Assembly (NCBI RefSeq): GCF_002906855.1
Contig: NZ_MINI01000038.1
Coordinates: forward strand, 1,860,001 to 1,924,000
From: Pseudomonas putida
GTDB taxonomy: Bacteria; Pseudomonadota; Gammaproteobacteria; Pseudomonadales; Pseudomonadaceae
Reading direction: 5' to 3'
DNA: 64,000 nucleotides
Shown here: positions 18,246 through 26,466 of the stretch, piece after piece
Numbering within the stretch: position 1 is the stretch's first letter
How the letters are laid out: each line of letters starts with the position of its first letter
The notes under the pieces: model-generated
What the model was told of the DNA's origin: nothing
The model's input: only the letters and a program-made list of their open reading frames with translations
Databases searched by the model: none
Translations under genes and position numbers: made by a program

Positions 18246-19531
18246 TGAAACAACGATCCCTGGGCGAGTGGCTCGCCTACCTCGAGCAGTTGCACCCCTC
18301 GGCTATCGACATGGGCCTGGAGCGGTCGCAGAAGGTGCTTGCCCGGCTGGCGCTGGGCAAGCTGGCGCCACGGGTGGTCACGGTGACCGGTACCAATGGC
18401 AAGGGCTCGACTTGCGCCTTTGTGGCCTCGCTGCTGAGGGCTCAGGGGTTGAAGGTAGGGGTGTACAGTTCGCCCCACCTGTTGCGCTACAACGAGCGGG
18501 TGCTGATCGATGGCCAGGAAGCCAGCGATGAGCGCCTGTGCGAGGCCTTCGCCGCCGTCGAGGCGGCGCGGGGCGAGATTTCCCTGACCTACTTCGAGAT
18601 GGGCACGCTGGCGGCGTTCTGGTTGTTCTACCAGTCGCAGCTGGATGCCGTAGTGCTCGAAGTGGGCCTTGGTGGTCGTCTGGACACCGTGAACGTGGTG
18701 GATGCCGACCTGGCGCTGGTGACCAGCATCGGCGTCGACCATGTCGACTACCTGGGCGATACCCGCGAGCTGGTGGCCTTCGAGAAGGCCGGCATCTTCC
18801 GCCAGGGTAAGCCGGCGCTGTGCGGCGACCTCGATCCGCCGCAGCCGTTGCTGGACAGGGCCGCCGAATTGGCAACGCCACTGTTCCTGCGCGGTCGCGA
18901 CTTCGATCTGGCAAGCCACGAAAGTGGCTGGGACTGGCGCGGGGTCACTGCAGACGGCACGCCGGTAGCCTTGCACGGTCTGCCGCTGCTCGACCTGCCC
19001 ATGGAGAACGCCACCCTGGCCCTGCAGGCCTATCTGCTGATGGGCTTGCCGTGGGATGCCGGGCGGGTCCGTCAGGCCTTGCTCGACACCCGCATCACCG
19101 GCCGTCTCGATCGTCGCCAGTTGACCTGGCAGGGCAGGGCGGTGGAACTGCTGCTGGATGTTGGGCATAACCCGCACGCTGCGGAGTATCTGGCCCGGCG
19201 TCTGGCTGCGCGCCCACTGAAGGGGCGGCGCCTGGCAGTGTTCGGCCTGCTCGCCGACAAGGACTTGCAGGGCGTCATCGCGCCGCTGCACGGCTTGGTC
19301 GACGACTGGGCGGTAGCGCCTCTGCACACCCCACGCAGCCGTCCGGCTGCCGAATTGGCCGCTGCCTTGACGAACCATGGTGCTGCGGTGAAGTCTTACG
19401 CCAGCGTCGACGCCGCCCTGGAAGGGCAATGTGCGCAGGCGATGGCGGATGATCAGATTCTGCTGTTCGGTTCGTTTTTCTGTGTCGCCGAGGCCCTGGA
19501 ATGGCTGGAGCGGCAGGCCCTGGAGGGGTGA
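18245..19531 (+). CDS. folC: Bifunctional dihydrofolate/folylpolyglutamate synthase
   Basis: A 428-aa ATP-dependent Mur-ligase-like enzyme that adds glutamate to dihydropteroate and extends folate polyglutamate tails. The P-loop TVTGTNGKGSTCAFVASLL, the VGLGGRLDTVNVVDADLALVTSIG block and the C-terminal LDVGHNPHAAEYLARRL motif are in family order. ATG 18245 shares a base with the accD stop; the GTG at 18242 is an alternative. It is four bases before the DedD-like gene. Confidence 0.95.
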   Translation: MKQRSLGEWLAYLEQLHPSAIDMGLERSQKVLARLALGKLAPRVVTVTGTNGKGSTCAFVASLLRAQGLKVGVYSSPHLLRYNERVLIDGQEASDERLCEAFAAVEAARGEISLTYFEMGTLAAFWLFYQSQLDAVVLEVGLGGRLDTVNVVDADLALVTSIGVDHVDYLGDTRELVAFEKAGIFRQGKPALCGDLDPPQPLLDRAAELATPLFLRGRDFDLASHESGWDWRGVTADGTPVALHGLPLLDLPMENATLALQAYLLMGLPWDAGRVRQALLDTRITGRLDRRQLTWQGRAVELLLDVGHNPHAAEYLARRLAARPLKGRRLAVFGLLADKDLQGVIAPLHGLVDDWAVAPLHTPRSRPAAELAAALTNHGAAVKSYASVDAALEGQCAQAMADDQILLFGSFFCVAEALEWLERQALEG

Positions 19532-19535
19532 CTAG

Positions 19536-20198
19536 ATGGCAGTGCTGGACAAAGGGATGAAGCAGCGCATGGTGGGTGCGTTGGTGCTGGTGGCGCTGGC
19601 GGTGATTTTCCTGCCGATGCTGTTCACCCGCCAGGACGAGATGCGCCAGGTGCGTGTCGACGCCCCGCAGGCGCCGGCCATGCCGACCCTGCCCGAGGTC
19701 AAGGTGGAGCAGGTGGCGGTACCTGAGCCACAGCCGCTGCCAGAGGAGCCCGAGCAGCCGCCGGTGGTGGTCAATGAGTCGACGGCGCCGGTAAGGACAC
19801 CAAGCCAGCCGATCACGCCGTCGCCGCAGACTCAGCCCCAGGTACAAGCTCAGCCCAAGCCGCAGACCCCAGTGCCAACGCCGGCGCCCGCTGCCAAGCC
19901 GGCCGCCCCAGTGGCAACTGCGCCAGCGCCTGCGCCGTCGAAGATCGACGTCAATGGCCTGCCGGTGAGCTGGTCGATCCAGCTGGCGAGCCTGTCCAGC
20001 CGGGCCGGCGCCGAGAACTTGCAGAAGACCCTGCGCAGCCAGGGCTACAACGCCTACATTCGCTCGGCCGGTGGCATGAACCGGGTGTATGTCGGGCCGT
20101 TGATCGAGCGCGCCGAGGCTGACAAGCTGAAAGACGTGATCAACCGCCAGCAGAAGCTCAATGGCTTCGTGACCCGATTCCAGCCTGAAAAAGGCTGA
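19536..20198 (+). CDS. DedD-like SPOR-domain cell-division protein
   Basis: 220 aa. One N-terminal transmembrane helix (about residues 10-27, MVGALVLVALAVIFLPMLF), a proline/alanine/glutamine-rich periplasmic linker, and a C-terminal SPOR domain (about 140-218, WSIQLASLSSRAGAENLQKTL to GFVTRFQPE) that binds denuded septal glycan. Architecture and position between folC and cvpA match DedD. It starts four bases after folC and is probably cotranscribed with it. Confidence 0.9.
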   Translation: MAVLDKGMKQRMVGALVLVALAVIFLPMLFTRQDEMRQVRVDAPQAPAMPTLPEVKVEQVAVPEPQPLPEEPEQPPVVVNESTAPVRTPSQPITPSPQTQPQVQAQPKPQTPVPTPAPAAKPAAPVATAPAPAPSKIDVNGLPVSWSIQLASLSSRAGAENLQKTLRSQGYNAYIRSAGGMNRVYVGPLIERAEADKLKDVINRQQKLNGFVTRFQPEKG

Positions 20199-20215
20199 AT
20201 CAGGGTCAGTACTGT

Positions 20216-20262
20216 CCCGGTACGGGCGGCCTTTCGCGACATGAGGCCGCTCCTGCAGAAGG
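20216..20262. repeat. Degenerate REP-like element after dedD
   Basis: CGGGCGGCCTTTCGCGACATGAGGCCGCTCCTGCAGAAG shares GGCC...TTTCGCG...CGCTCCTGCAG words with the REP units in this window, but its symmetry is poor. It is probably a decayed or variant single REP. Confidence 0.5.
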
Positions 20263-20369
20263 GCGACGCAGGCCTGAAAACCTGACTCAGGGATCCACCT
20301 GACATTCCGCTTACTCCCGGCCTTTCGCTCTGGTAAAATGCGCCGCCTCAAACGTCTGCAGGCAGCACC

Positions 20370-20927
20370 GTGGCCTTTACTCTGGTTGATTGGGCGATCA
20401 TCGCGATCATCGCCGTCTCCGCACTGATCAGTCTCAAGCGCGGCTTCGTCAAGGAAGCCTTGTCCCTGCTCATCTGGATCGTTGCAGGGGCGGTCGCCTG
20501 GATGTTCGGTGGGTCGCTTTCGGTGTACCTTGAAAGCTATATCCAGACGCCGTCGATGCGCACCATCGCCGGATGCGCCATTCTTTTCGTCGCCACCCTG
20601 CTGGTGGGGGCCATGCTCAACTTCCTTATCGGCGAGCTGATCCGCGTGACCGGGCTGTCCGGCACCGATCGTTTCCTCGGCATGGCCTTCGGTGCCGCGC
20701 GCGGGGGGTTGCTGGTGGTGGTGGCCGTCGGCCTGCTCAGCCTGGGGCCGGTGCAGCAAGACACCTGGTGGCAGGAATCACGCCTGATACCACAGTTTCT
20801 ATTGGTCGCTGACTGGTCGAAAAACCTGATCCTGGGTTTCACCGGTCAGTGGACTCCCAGTGGGCTGATCAGCGCTCCGGCTGATCTTCCATTCAAGGAG
20901 CAGTTGCTCGGGCCGGCAAAGCCCTGA
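20370..20927 (+). CDS. cvpA: CvpA family inner-membrane protein
   Basis: 185 aa with four predicted transmembrane helices (starts about residues 5, 30, 65 and 103). The N-terminal VDWAIIAIIAVSALISLKRGFVKEAL is diagnostic of CvpA/colicin V production proteins, conserved upstream of purF in many gammaproteobacteria and needed for envelope homeostasis. The start is GTG at 20370. It is 42 bases upstream of purF and very likely in one operon with it. Confidence 0.93.
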   Translation: MAFTLVDWAIIAIIAVSALISLKRGFVKEALSLLIWIVAGAVAWMFGGSLSVYLESYIQTPSMRTIAGCAILFVATLLVGAMLNFLIGELIRVTGLSGTDRFLGMAFGAARGGLLVVVAVGLLSLGPVQQDTWWQESRLIPQFLLVADWSKNLILGFTGQWTPSGLISAPADLPFKEQLLGPAKP

Positions 20928-20969
20928 GCACTGTTCGTTCAAGTTTCATCAAAGTAGGGGTTGCGTCGC

Positions 20970-22475
20970 ATGTGTGGCATCGTCGGTATCGTCGGTAAGT
21001 CGAACGTCAATCAGGCGCTGTATGACGCGCTTACGGTCCTCCAGCACCGCGGCCAGGACGCTGCCGGTATCGTGACCAGCCACGACGGCCGGTTGTTCCT
21101 GCGCAAGGATAATGGCCTGGTGCGTGACGTTTTCCAGCAGCGCCACATGCAGCGCCTGGTCGGCAGCATTGGTATCGGCCACGTGCGCTACCCGACCGCG
21201 GGCAGCTCGACTTCGGCCGAAGCCCAGCCGTTCTACGTCAACTCGCCGTACGGCATCACCCTGGCGCACAACGGCAACCTGACCAACGTCGAGCAGTTGG
21301 CCAAGGAGATCTACGAGTCCGACCTGCGCCACGTCAACACCAATTCCGACTCGGAAGTGCTGCTGAACGTGTTCGCCCATGAACTGGCCGTGCGTGGCAA
21401 GCTGCAACCGACCGAAGAAGACGTGTTCGCAGCCGTTTCCCACGTGCATAGCCGTTGCGTCGGTGGCTACGCGGTGGTTGCGATGATCACCGGCTACGGT
21501 ATCGTCGGCTTCCGTGACCCGAACGGCATCCGTCCGGTTGTATTCGGCCAGCGTCACACTGACGAAGGCGTGGAATACATGATCGCCTCGGAAAGCGTCG
21601 CCCTCGATGTGCTCGGCTTCACCCTGATCCGCGACCTGGCGCCGGGCGAAGCGGTGTACATCACCGAAGGAGGCCAGCTGTTCACCAAGCAGTGTGCCGA
21701 TGCACCGAAGCTGCAGCCGTGCATCTTCGAGCACGTCTACCTGGCCCGCCCGGATTCGATCATCGACGGTATCTCGGTGTACAAGGCCCGTCTGCGCATG
21801 GGTGAAAAGCTTGCCGACAAGATCATGCGCGAGCGCCCCGAGCACGACATCGACGTGGTCATCCCGATCCCGGACACCAGCCGTACTGCCGCGCTGGAGC
21901 TGGCCAACCGTCTGGGCGTTAAGTTCCGCGAAGGCTTCGTCAAGAACCGCTACATCGGCCGTACCTTCATCATGCCTGGCCAGGCCGCACGCAAGAAGTC
22001 GGTGCGCCAGAAGCTCAACGCCATCGAGCTGGAATTCCGCGGCAAGAACGTGATGCTGGTGGACGACTCGATCGTGCGCGGTACCACCTGCAAGCAGATC
22101 ATCCAGATGGCCCGCGAAGCTGGCGCCAAGAACGTCTACTTCTGCTCCGCAGCCCCTGCGGTGCGCTACCCCAACGTCTACGGCATCGACATGCCGAGTG
22201 TTCACGAACTGATCGCCCACAACCGTACCACCGAACAGGTGGCCGAGTTGATCGGCGCCGACTGGCTGGTCTACCAGGACCTGCCGGACCTGATCGACTC
22301 GGTCGGTGGCGGCAAGGTCAAGATCGAACACTTCGATTGCGCGGTGTTCAACGGTGAATACGTCACCGGTGACATCGACGAAGCCTACCTTGACCGTATC
22401 GAGCAGGCCCGTAACGATCTGGCCAAGGTCAAGAACCAGGCGGTCAGCGCAATCATCGACCTCTACAACAACTGA
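20970..22475 (+). CDS. purF: Amidophosphoribosyltransferase
   Basis: 501 aa, the first committed enzyme of purine synthesis (PRPP plus glutamine to phosphoribosylamine). After removal of Met, the N-terminal cysteine of MCGIVGIVGKS is the glutaminase nucleophile, which fixes the start at 20970 rather than 20961. The type II glutaminase (1-230) includes HRGQDAAGI and HNGNLTN; the phosphoribosyltransferase half has the PRPP loop VMLVDDSIVRGTT. AAAGTAGGGG provides the ribosome site. Confidence 0.97.
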   Translation: MCGIVGIVGKSNVNQALYDALTVLQHRGQDAAGIVTSHDGRLFLRKDNGLVRDVFQQRHMQRLVGSIGIGHVRYPTAGSSTSAEAQPFYVNSPYGITLAHNGNLTNVEQLAKEIYESDLRHVNTNSDSEVLLNVFAHELAVRGKLQPTEEDVFAAVSHVHSRCVGGYAVVAMITGYGIVGFRDPNGIRPVVFGQRHTDEGVEYMIASESVALDVLGFTLIRDLAPGEAVYITEGGQLFTKQCADAPKLQPCIFEHVYLARPDSIIDGISVYKARLRMGEKLADKIMRERPEHDIDVVIPIPDTSRTAALELANRLGVKFREGFVKNRYIGRTFIMPGQAARKKSVRQKLNAIELEFRGKNVMLVDDSIVRGTTCKQIIQMAREAGAKNVYFCSAAPAVRYPNVYGIDMPSVHELIAHNRTTEQVAELIGADWLVYQDLPDLIDSVGGGKVKIEHFDCAVFNGEYVTGDIDEAYLDRIEQARNDLAKVKNQAVSAIIDLYNN

Positions 22476-22490
22476 TTTGGGAGCGACGGC

Positions 22491-23702
22491 ATGACGGATC
22501 AATGGGATGCCGGACGACTGGACAGTGACCTCGAGGGTGTCGGTTTCGACACCCTGGCGGTGCGCGCCGGTCAAAACCGTACACCGGAGGCCGAGCACAG
22601 CGAAGCGCTGTTCCTGACCTCCAGCTATGTGTTCCGCACGGCGGCCGATGCCGCTGCGCGCTTTGCCGGCGAAACGCCGGGCAACGTTTACTCGCGCTAC
22701 ACCAACCCGTCCGTGCGTGCGTTCGAAGAGCGCCTGGCGGCCATGGAAGGCGCCGAGCAGGCCGTGGGCACCTCCACCGGCATGGCGGCGATCCTTGCCG
22801 TAGTCATGTCGCTGTGCAGTGCCGGCGACCACGTGCTGGTGTCGCAGAGCGTATTCGGCTCGACCATCAGCCTGTTCGAGAAGTACTTCAAGCGTTTCGG
22901 TGTGCAGGTGGACTACGTGCCACTGGTCAATCTTGCTGGCTGGGAAAAGGCCATCAAGGCCAACACCAAGCTGCTGATCGTCGAATCCCCGTCCAACCCG
23001 CTGGCCGAGTTGGTGGATATTCCTGCGCTGGCTGAAATTGCCCACGCCCGTGGTGCCATGCTGGTGGTGGACAACTGCTTCAGCACCCCGGCCTTGCAGC
23101 AGCCGCTCAAGCTGGGTGCCGACATCGTGTTCCACTCGGCCACCAAGTTCATCGACGGCCAGGGCCGTTGCATGGGGGGCGTGGTTGCCGGCCGTGCCGA
23201 GCAGATGAAAGAAGTGGTGGGCTTCCTGCGTACTGCCGGGCCGACCCTCAGCCCGTTCAACGCCTGGATCTTCACCAAAGGCCTGGAAACCCTCAAGCTG
23301 CGCATGCGTGCGCACTGCGAGAGTGCCCAGATCCTGGCTGAATGGCTGGAGCAGCAGGAGGGCGTGGAGAAGGTGCATTACGCCGGCCTGCCGAGCCACC
23401 CGCAGCACGAGCTGGCCAAGCGTCAGATGAGCGGCTTCGGTGCGGTGGTCAGCTTCGAGGTCAAAGGTGGCAAAGAGGGCGCCTGGCGCTTCATCGATGC
23501 GACCCGGGTGATTTCGATCACCACCAACCTCGGCGACAGCAAGACCACCATCGCCCACCCGGCCACCACCTCCCACGGCCGTCTGACGCCGCAGGAGCGT
23601 GAAGCTGCGGGCATCCGCGACAGCCTGATCCGGGTTGCCGTGGGCCTGGAAGACGTGGCCGACCTGCAGGCGGACCTCGCCCGTGGGCTGGCGGCGCTGT
23701 GA
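22491..23702 (+). CDS. metZ: O-succinylhomoserine sulfhydrylase
   Basis: A 403-aa PLP enzyme of the Cys/Met metabolism family that makes homocysteine directly from O-succinylhomoserine and sulfide. The PLP lysine is in HSATKFIDGQGR (about K219), with YSRYTNPSVRAFEERLA and the S-x-T loop ISITTNLGDSKTTIAHPATTS present. Position after purF and the MetZ-type sequence (LFLTSSYVFRTAADAA) fit Pseudomonas, which uses direct sulfhydrylation. Its stop overlaps the next start (TGATG). Confidence 0.95.
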   Translation: MTDQWDAGRLDSDLEGVGFDTLAVRAGQNRTPEAEHSEALFLTSSYVFRTAADAAARFAGETPGNVYSRYTNPSVRAFEERLAAMEGAEQAVGTSTGMAAILAVVMSLCSAGDHVLVSQSVFGSTISLFEKYFKRFGVQVDYVPLVNLAGWEKAIKANTKLLIVESPSNPLAELVDIPALAEIAHARGAMLVVDNCFSTPALQQPLKLGADIVFHSATKFIDGQGRCMGGVVAGRAEQMKEVVGFLRTAGPTLSPFNAWIFTKGLETLKLRMRAHCESAQILAEWLEQQEGVEKVHYAGLPSHPQHELAKRQMSGFGAVVSFEVKGGKEGAWRFIDATRVISITTNLGDSKTTIAHPATTSHGRLTPQEREAAGIRDSLIRVAVGLEDVADLQADLARGLAAL

Positions 23703-24472
23703 TGGAAATCCGCGGCGGTGTACCCGGCCATAACGGTCGGGTTGCCCTGGTCACCGGTGCCGCCCGCGGCATCGGCCTGGGCATTGCCGCGTGGCTGATC
23801 TGCGAAGGTTGGCAAGTGGTGCTCAGCGACCTTGACCGCCAGCGCGGTGCCAAGGTGGCCAAGGCCCTGGGCGAAAACGCCTGGTTCATCACCATGGACG
23901 TGGCCGACGAGGCCCAGGTCAGTGCCGGGGTGTCCGAGGTGCTTGGTCAGTTCGGGCGGCTGGATGCGCTGGTATGCAACGCGGCGATCGCCAATCCACA
24001 CAACCAGACTCTGGAAAGCCTGAGCCTGGCGCAGTGGAACCGGGTGCTGGCGGTCAACCTCAATGGCCCGATGTTGCTGGCCAAGCATTGTGCGCCGTAC
24101 CTGCGTGCGCACAATGGGGCGATCGTCAACCTGACTTCGACCCGTGCCCGGCAGTCCGAACCGGACACCGAGGCCTACGCGGCGAGCAAGGGCGGCCTGG
24201 TAGCCTTGACCCATGCCCTAGCCATGAGCCTGGGCCCGGAGATCCGCGTCAATGCGGTGAGCCCTGGCTGGATCGATGCCCGTGACCCGTCCCAGCGCCG
24301 TGCCGAGCCCTTGACCGAGGCCGACCATTCCCAGCACCCGACGGGCAGGGTAGGGACGGTGGAGGATGTGGCGGCCATGGTCGCCTGGCTGCTGTCGCGC
24401 CAGGCCGGGTTCGTCACTGGCCAGGAGTTCGTGGTCGACGGCGGCATGACCCGCAAGATGATCTACACCTGA
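23702..24472 (+). CDS. Short-chain dehydrogenase/reductase
   Basis: A 256-aa Rossmann-fold oxidoreductase with the cofactor motif VTGAARGIGLGIAAWL, CNAAIANPH, the catalytic serine in VNLTSTRARQSEP and the Y-x-x-x-K motif YAASKGG. D in LSDLDRQRG after beta-2 suggests NAD(H). The start overlaps the metZ stop, so translation is coupled, yet no role in methionine synthesis is evident; substrate unknown. A good terminator follows. Confidence 0.88.
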   Translation: MEIRGGVPGHNGRVALVTGAARGIGLGIAAWLICEGWQVVLSDLDRQRGAKVAKALGENAWFITMDVADEAQVSAGVSEVLGQFGRLDALVCNAAIANPHNQTLESLSLAQWNRVLAVNLNGPMLLAKHCAPYLRAHNGAIVNLTSTRARQSEPDTEAYAASKGGLVALTHALAMSLGPEIRVNAVSPGWIDARDPSQRRAEPLTEADHSQHPTGRVGTVEDVAAMVAWLLSRQAGFVTGQEFVVDGGMTRKMIYT

Positions 24473-24490
24473 GCAGGCTGCAGTAAGGGA

Positions 24491-24514
24491 AGGGGACCGA
24501 AAGGTCCCTTTTCC
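24491..24514 (+). terminator. Intrinsic terminator of the purF-metZ-SDR unit
   Basis: GGGACC-GAAA-GGTCCC with a GNRA-like tetraloop is extended by A/G pairs with T and followed by TTTTCCGTTTTGG. It lies 18 bases after the SDR stop. Confidence 0.85.
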
Positions 24515-24550
24515 GTTTTGGCCTTTTTTGAAAAAAATTCAACGGGGCTA

Positions 24551-24579
24551 TTGACTTAGCTTCGGCACCTGCGTAAATT
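24551..24579 (+). promoter_or_regulatory. Sigma-70 promoter of the tRNA cluster
   Basis: TTGACT at 24551-24556, a 17-base spacer and TAAATT at 24574-24579, followed by the GC-rich discriminator CGCGGCCTC, the pattern of stringently controlled stable-RNA promoters. It lies about 40 bases upstream of tRNA-Val. Confidence 0.8.
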
Positions 24580-24620
24580 TCGCGGCCTCAGCGAAGCAAA
24601 CGCAACAAGCAACATCGCGA

Positions 24621-24696
24621 GGGTGATTAGCTCAGCCGGGAGAGCATCTGCCTTACAAGCAGAGGGTCGGCGGTTCGATCCCGTCATCACCCACCA
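24621..24696 (+). tRNA. tRNA-Val (anticodon TAC)
   Basis: 76 bases with encoded CCA. The acceptor arms GGGTGAT/ATCACCC pair, the anticodon loop is CTTACAA with TAC, and the T-loop GGTTCGATCC is standard. Confidence 0.97.
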
Positions 24697-24763
24697 CTTC
24701 CTGAGGTTGTTTCTAGCGCTGGGCGCTTCTGATGAAGCCGAAAGCCGGAGAGAAACACACTGC

Positions 24764-24840
24764 GCAGCGGTAGTTCAGTCGGTTAGAATACCGGCCTGTC
24801 ACGCCGGGGGTCGCGGGTTCGAGTCCCGTCCGCTGCGCCA
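24764..24840 (+). tRNA. tRNA-Asp (anticodon GTC), copy 1
   Basis: 77 bases including CCA. Acceptor GCAGCGG/CCGCTGC, anticodon GTC in the loop CTGTCAC, T-loop GGTTCGAGTC. The sequence is identical to the two following copies. Confidence 0.97.
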
Positions 24841-24939
24841 TTTTTCAGTAACAGATGGGTGCCTGGCACCGGTCTGAAGTCGAAGGCGAAATGCCTGAGG
24901 CTGATCCCAGTTTCAATCGGGCGCAAGCCTGAACGATAC

Positions 24940-25016
24940 GCAGCGGTAGTTCAGTCGGTTAGAATACCGGCCTGTCACGCCGGGGGTCGCGGGTTCGAGT
25001 CCCGTCCGCTGCGCCA
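24940..25016 (+). tRNA. tRNA-Asp (anticodon GTC), copy 2
   Basis: 77 bases, identical to copies 1 and 3. Its upstream flank (CAGTTTCAATCGGGCG...AAGCCTGAA) is nearly the same as that of copy 3, so these two arose by duplication of a unit of about 217 bases. Confidence 0.97.
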
Positions 25017-25060
25017 TCTTCGTTTCGAGGTCCCTAGAACACCTTGAAGCAAACACAAAT

Positions 25061-25086
25061 GAAGCGATCACACGTCGCTTTTTTTG
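25061..25086 (+). terminator. Intrinsic terminator after tRNA-Asp copy 2
   Basis: AAGCGA and TCGCTT pair around TCACACG and run into a row of T. A related hairpin follows copy 3, so each repeat unit carries its own terminator. Confidence 0.75.
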
Positions 25087-25156
25087 TGCCTGCCCTGAGG
25101 CCATCGCGCCGGAAGGGTAGACCCAGTTTTCAATCGGGCGAAAGCCTGAATGATAC

Positions 25157-25233
25157 GCAGCGGTAGTTCAGTCGGTTAGAATACCGGCCTGTCACGCCGG
25201 GGGTCGCGGGTTCGAGTCCCGTCCGCTGCGCCA
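25157..25233 (+). tRNA. tRNA-Asp (anticodon GTC), copy 3
   Basis: 77 bases, identical to copies 1 and 2, followed by a CTTGAACGCCTTGAAGCAA tail like the one after copy 2 and then a strong terminator. Confidence 0.97.
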
Positions 25234-25272
25234 TCTTCGCCTCAAGGCCCCTTGAACGCCTTGAAGCAACGA

Positions 25273-25298
25273 GAAAGCGACCTTCGGGTCGCTTTTTT
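25273..25298 (+). terminator. Intrinsic terminator of the tRNA cluster
   Basis: AAGCGACC and GGTCGCTT form a tight stem with a T run directly after. It ends the stable-RNA unit. Confidence 0.88.
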
Positions 25299-25422
25299 CG
25301 TTTCTGGGCCGTGCCGGCGACCAGATTTACACGATCCTGACAGACTCTTCACCGATCAACGGTTTCAGTGCTTGCCTGCAGTGATGCACAATAGGCCTCT
25401 TTTGACTTACCCGGAATTCGCA

Positions 25423-26238
25423 ATGACCAGATCATCCGTCTTTGGTGCGCTCGGGCTGGCCCTGGTGCTGGCGGGCGTGACCGGTTGCTCTTCGAAGAAA
25501 GCCGCCATCTACGAGCACGAGAACTTCGACGACTCGGGGACCTACTCGCGCAGCTTCCCGGTGACCGATGCCGGCTCCTGCGAAGCGGCTCGCCGTGCGT
25601 TGCTCAGCCAGGGCTACATCATCACCAGCAGTGGCGCCAACCAGGTGATGGGCAACAAGAGCTTCCAGCAGAACAGCGAAAACCACCTGCAGATCAGCTT
25701 CAACGTGACCTGTGCGCCAGACGTCAACGACGACAAGCGTTCGACCATGTTTGCCAACGCCCTGCAGGACCGTTACAGCCTGAAGAAGTCCAACAGCTCG
25801 GCCAGCCTGGGGGTCGGCGTGCTCGGCTCGGTATCCATGCCGATCGGCTCCAGCGACGACTCGATGGTCAAGGTCGCCAGCGAGACGGTGACGGCGGCGC
25901 AGTTCTACGATCGCTACTTCGCCCTGGTGGAAAGTTTCCTGCCCAAGCCGAAGAAGGTCGCCAAGGCCAAGGTTGAAGCACCTGTGGCCAAGCCGGAAAA
26001 GCCAGCGCCTGACCTGGGCTTGCCGGAGCAGGCCTCGGTAGCGCCGGCCGTCGTAGCGCCAGCGGCTGCGCCCTTGGTTGACGCCACACCCGCACCTGCG
26101 GCGGTTGCACCTGCCAGTGAAGCGGCGGCCAAGCCGGTAGTCGATGATAGCCAGAGTTCGCAACCGGTGGCGCCGCCAGTGGAAGCCGCACCGATTCAGG
26201 TGCAGCAGGATGCGCAGCCTGCTCCGTCGTCGCTTTAA
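25423..26238 (+). CDS. DUF2242 lipoprotein
   Basis: 271 aa. The signal peptide with lipobox (LVLAGVTGC, cysteine at about residue 22) marks a lipoprotein; Ser-Ser at +2/+3 suggests outer-membrane sorting. The globular part (about 25-175: YEHENFDDSGTYSR, CEAARRALLSQGYIITSS, ASLGVGVLGSVSMPIGSSDDSM) fits the DUF2242 family of unknown function. A long alanine/proline-rich C-terminal tail (about 180-271) is low complexity and may reach toward peptidoglycan. ATG 25423 gives the signal peptide; the longer upstream frame does not. Confidence 0.85.
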   Translation: MTRSSVFGALGLALVLAGVTGCSSKKAAIYEHENFDDSGTYSRSFPVTDAGSCEAARRALLSQGYIITSSGANQVMGNKSFQQNSENHLQISFNVTCAPDVNDDKRSTMFANALQDRYSLKKSNSSASLGVGVLGSVSMPIGSSDDSMVKVASETVTAAQFYDRYFALVESFLPKPKKVAKAKVEAPVAKPEKPAPDLGLPEQASVAPAVVAPAAAPLVDATPAPAAVAPASEAAAKPVVDDSQSSQPVAPPVEAAPIQVQQDAQPAPSSL

Positions 26239-26379
26239 TTCGCTGTAACAGATGAGCGGCGATAACTGCCTGAACACCTGCTACGTTTACCACTCATGAG
26301 CTTGTCATCATTCCTTCACCCGGCCCGTTTAGGTTGAAGGCATGACCAAAGAAGACAGATGAGAAGGGGACGTAGGGCG

Positions 26380-26466
26380 ATGGATGACTATCAGGAAGAG
26401 CTGCTCGAATTTCAGGCTTACGAACTGGATCCGCCAGAACCGGCAGACGACGCTACAGAGCTTTAA
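26380..26466 (+). CDS. 28-residue acidic peptide
   Basis: The small frame reads MDDYQEELLEFQAYELDPPE followed by PADDATEL and stops at 26464-26466, overlapping the araC-type stop on the other strand by 4 bases. AAGGGGA at 26364-26370 lies 9 bases before the ATG, a very good ribosome site for so short a frame. Strongly acidic, no membrane segment. I recall similar short acidic proteins at this locus in pseudomonads, which I could not check. Function unknown. Confidence 0.55.
   Translation: MDDYQEELLEFQAYELDPPEPADDATEL

Noticed and set aside
18242..18247. GTG start for folC
   Set aside because: ATG at 18245 overlaps the accD stop as TGATG and gives the normal N-terminus; GTG adds just one residue.
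20949..23576. Long minus-strand frame (875 codons) opposite purF and metZ
   Set aside because: It spans two well-identified genes and an intergenic gap, has no family features and is explained by third-position GC bias.
24764..25233. CRISPR-like regular repeats
   Set aside because: The repeat units are complete tRNA-Asp genes with cloverleaf pairing and CCA ends.
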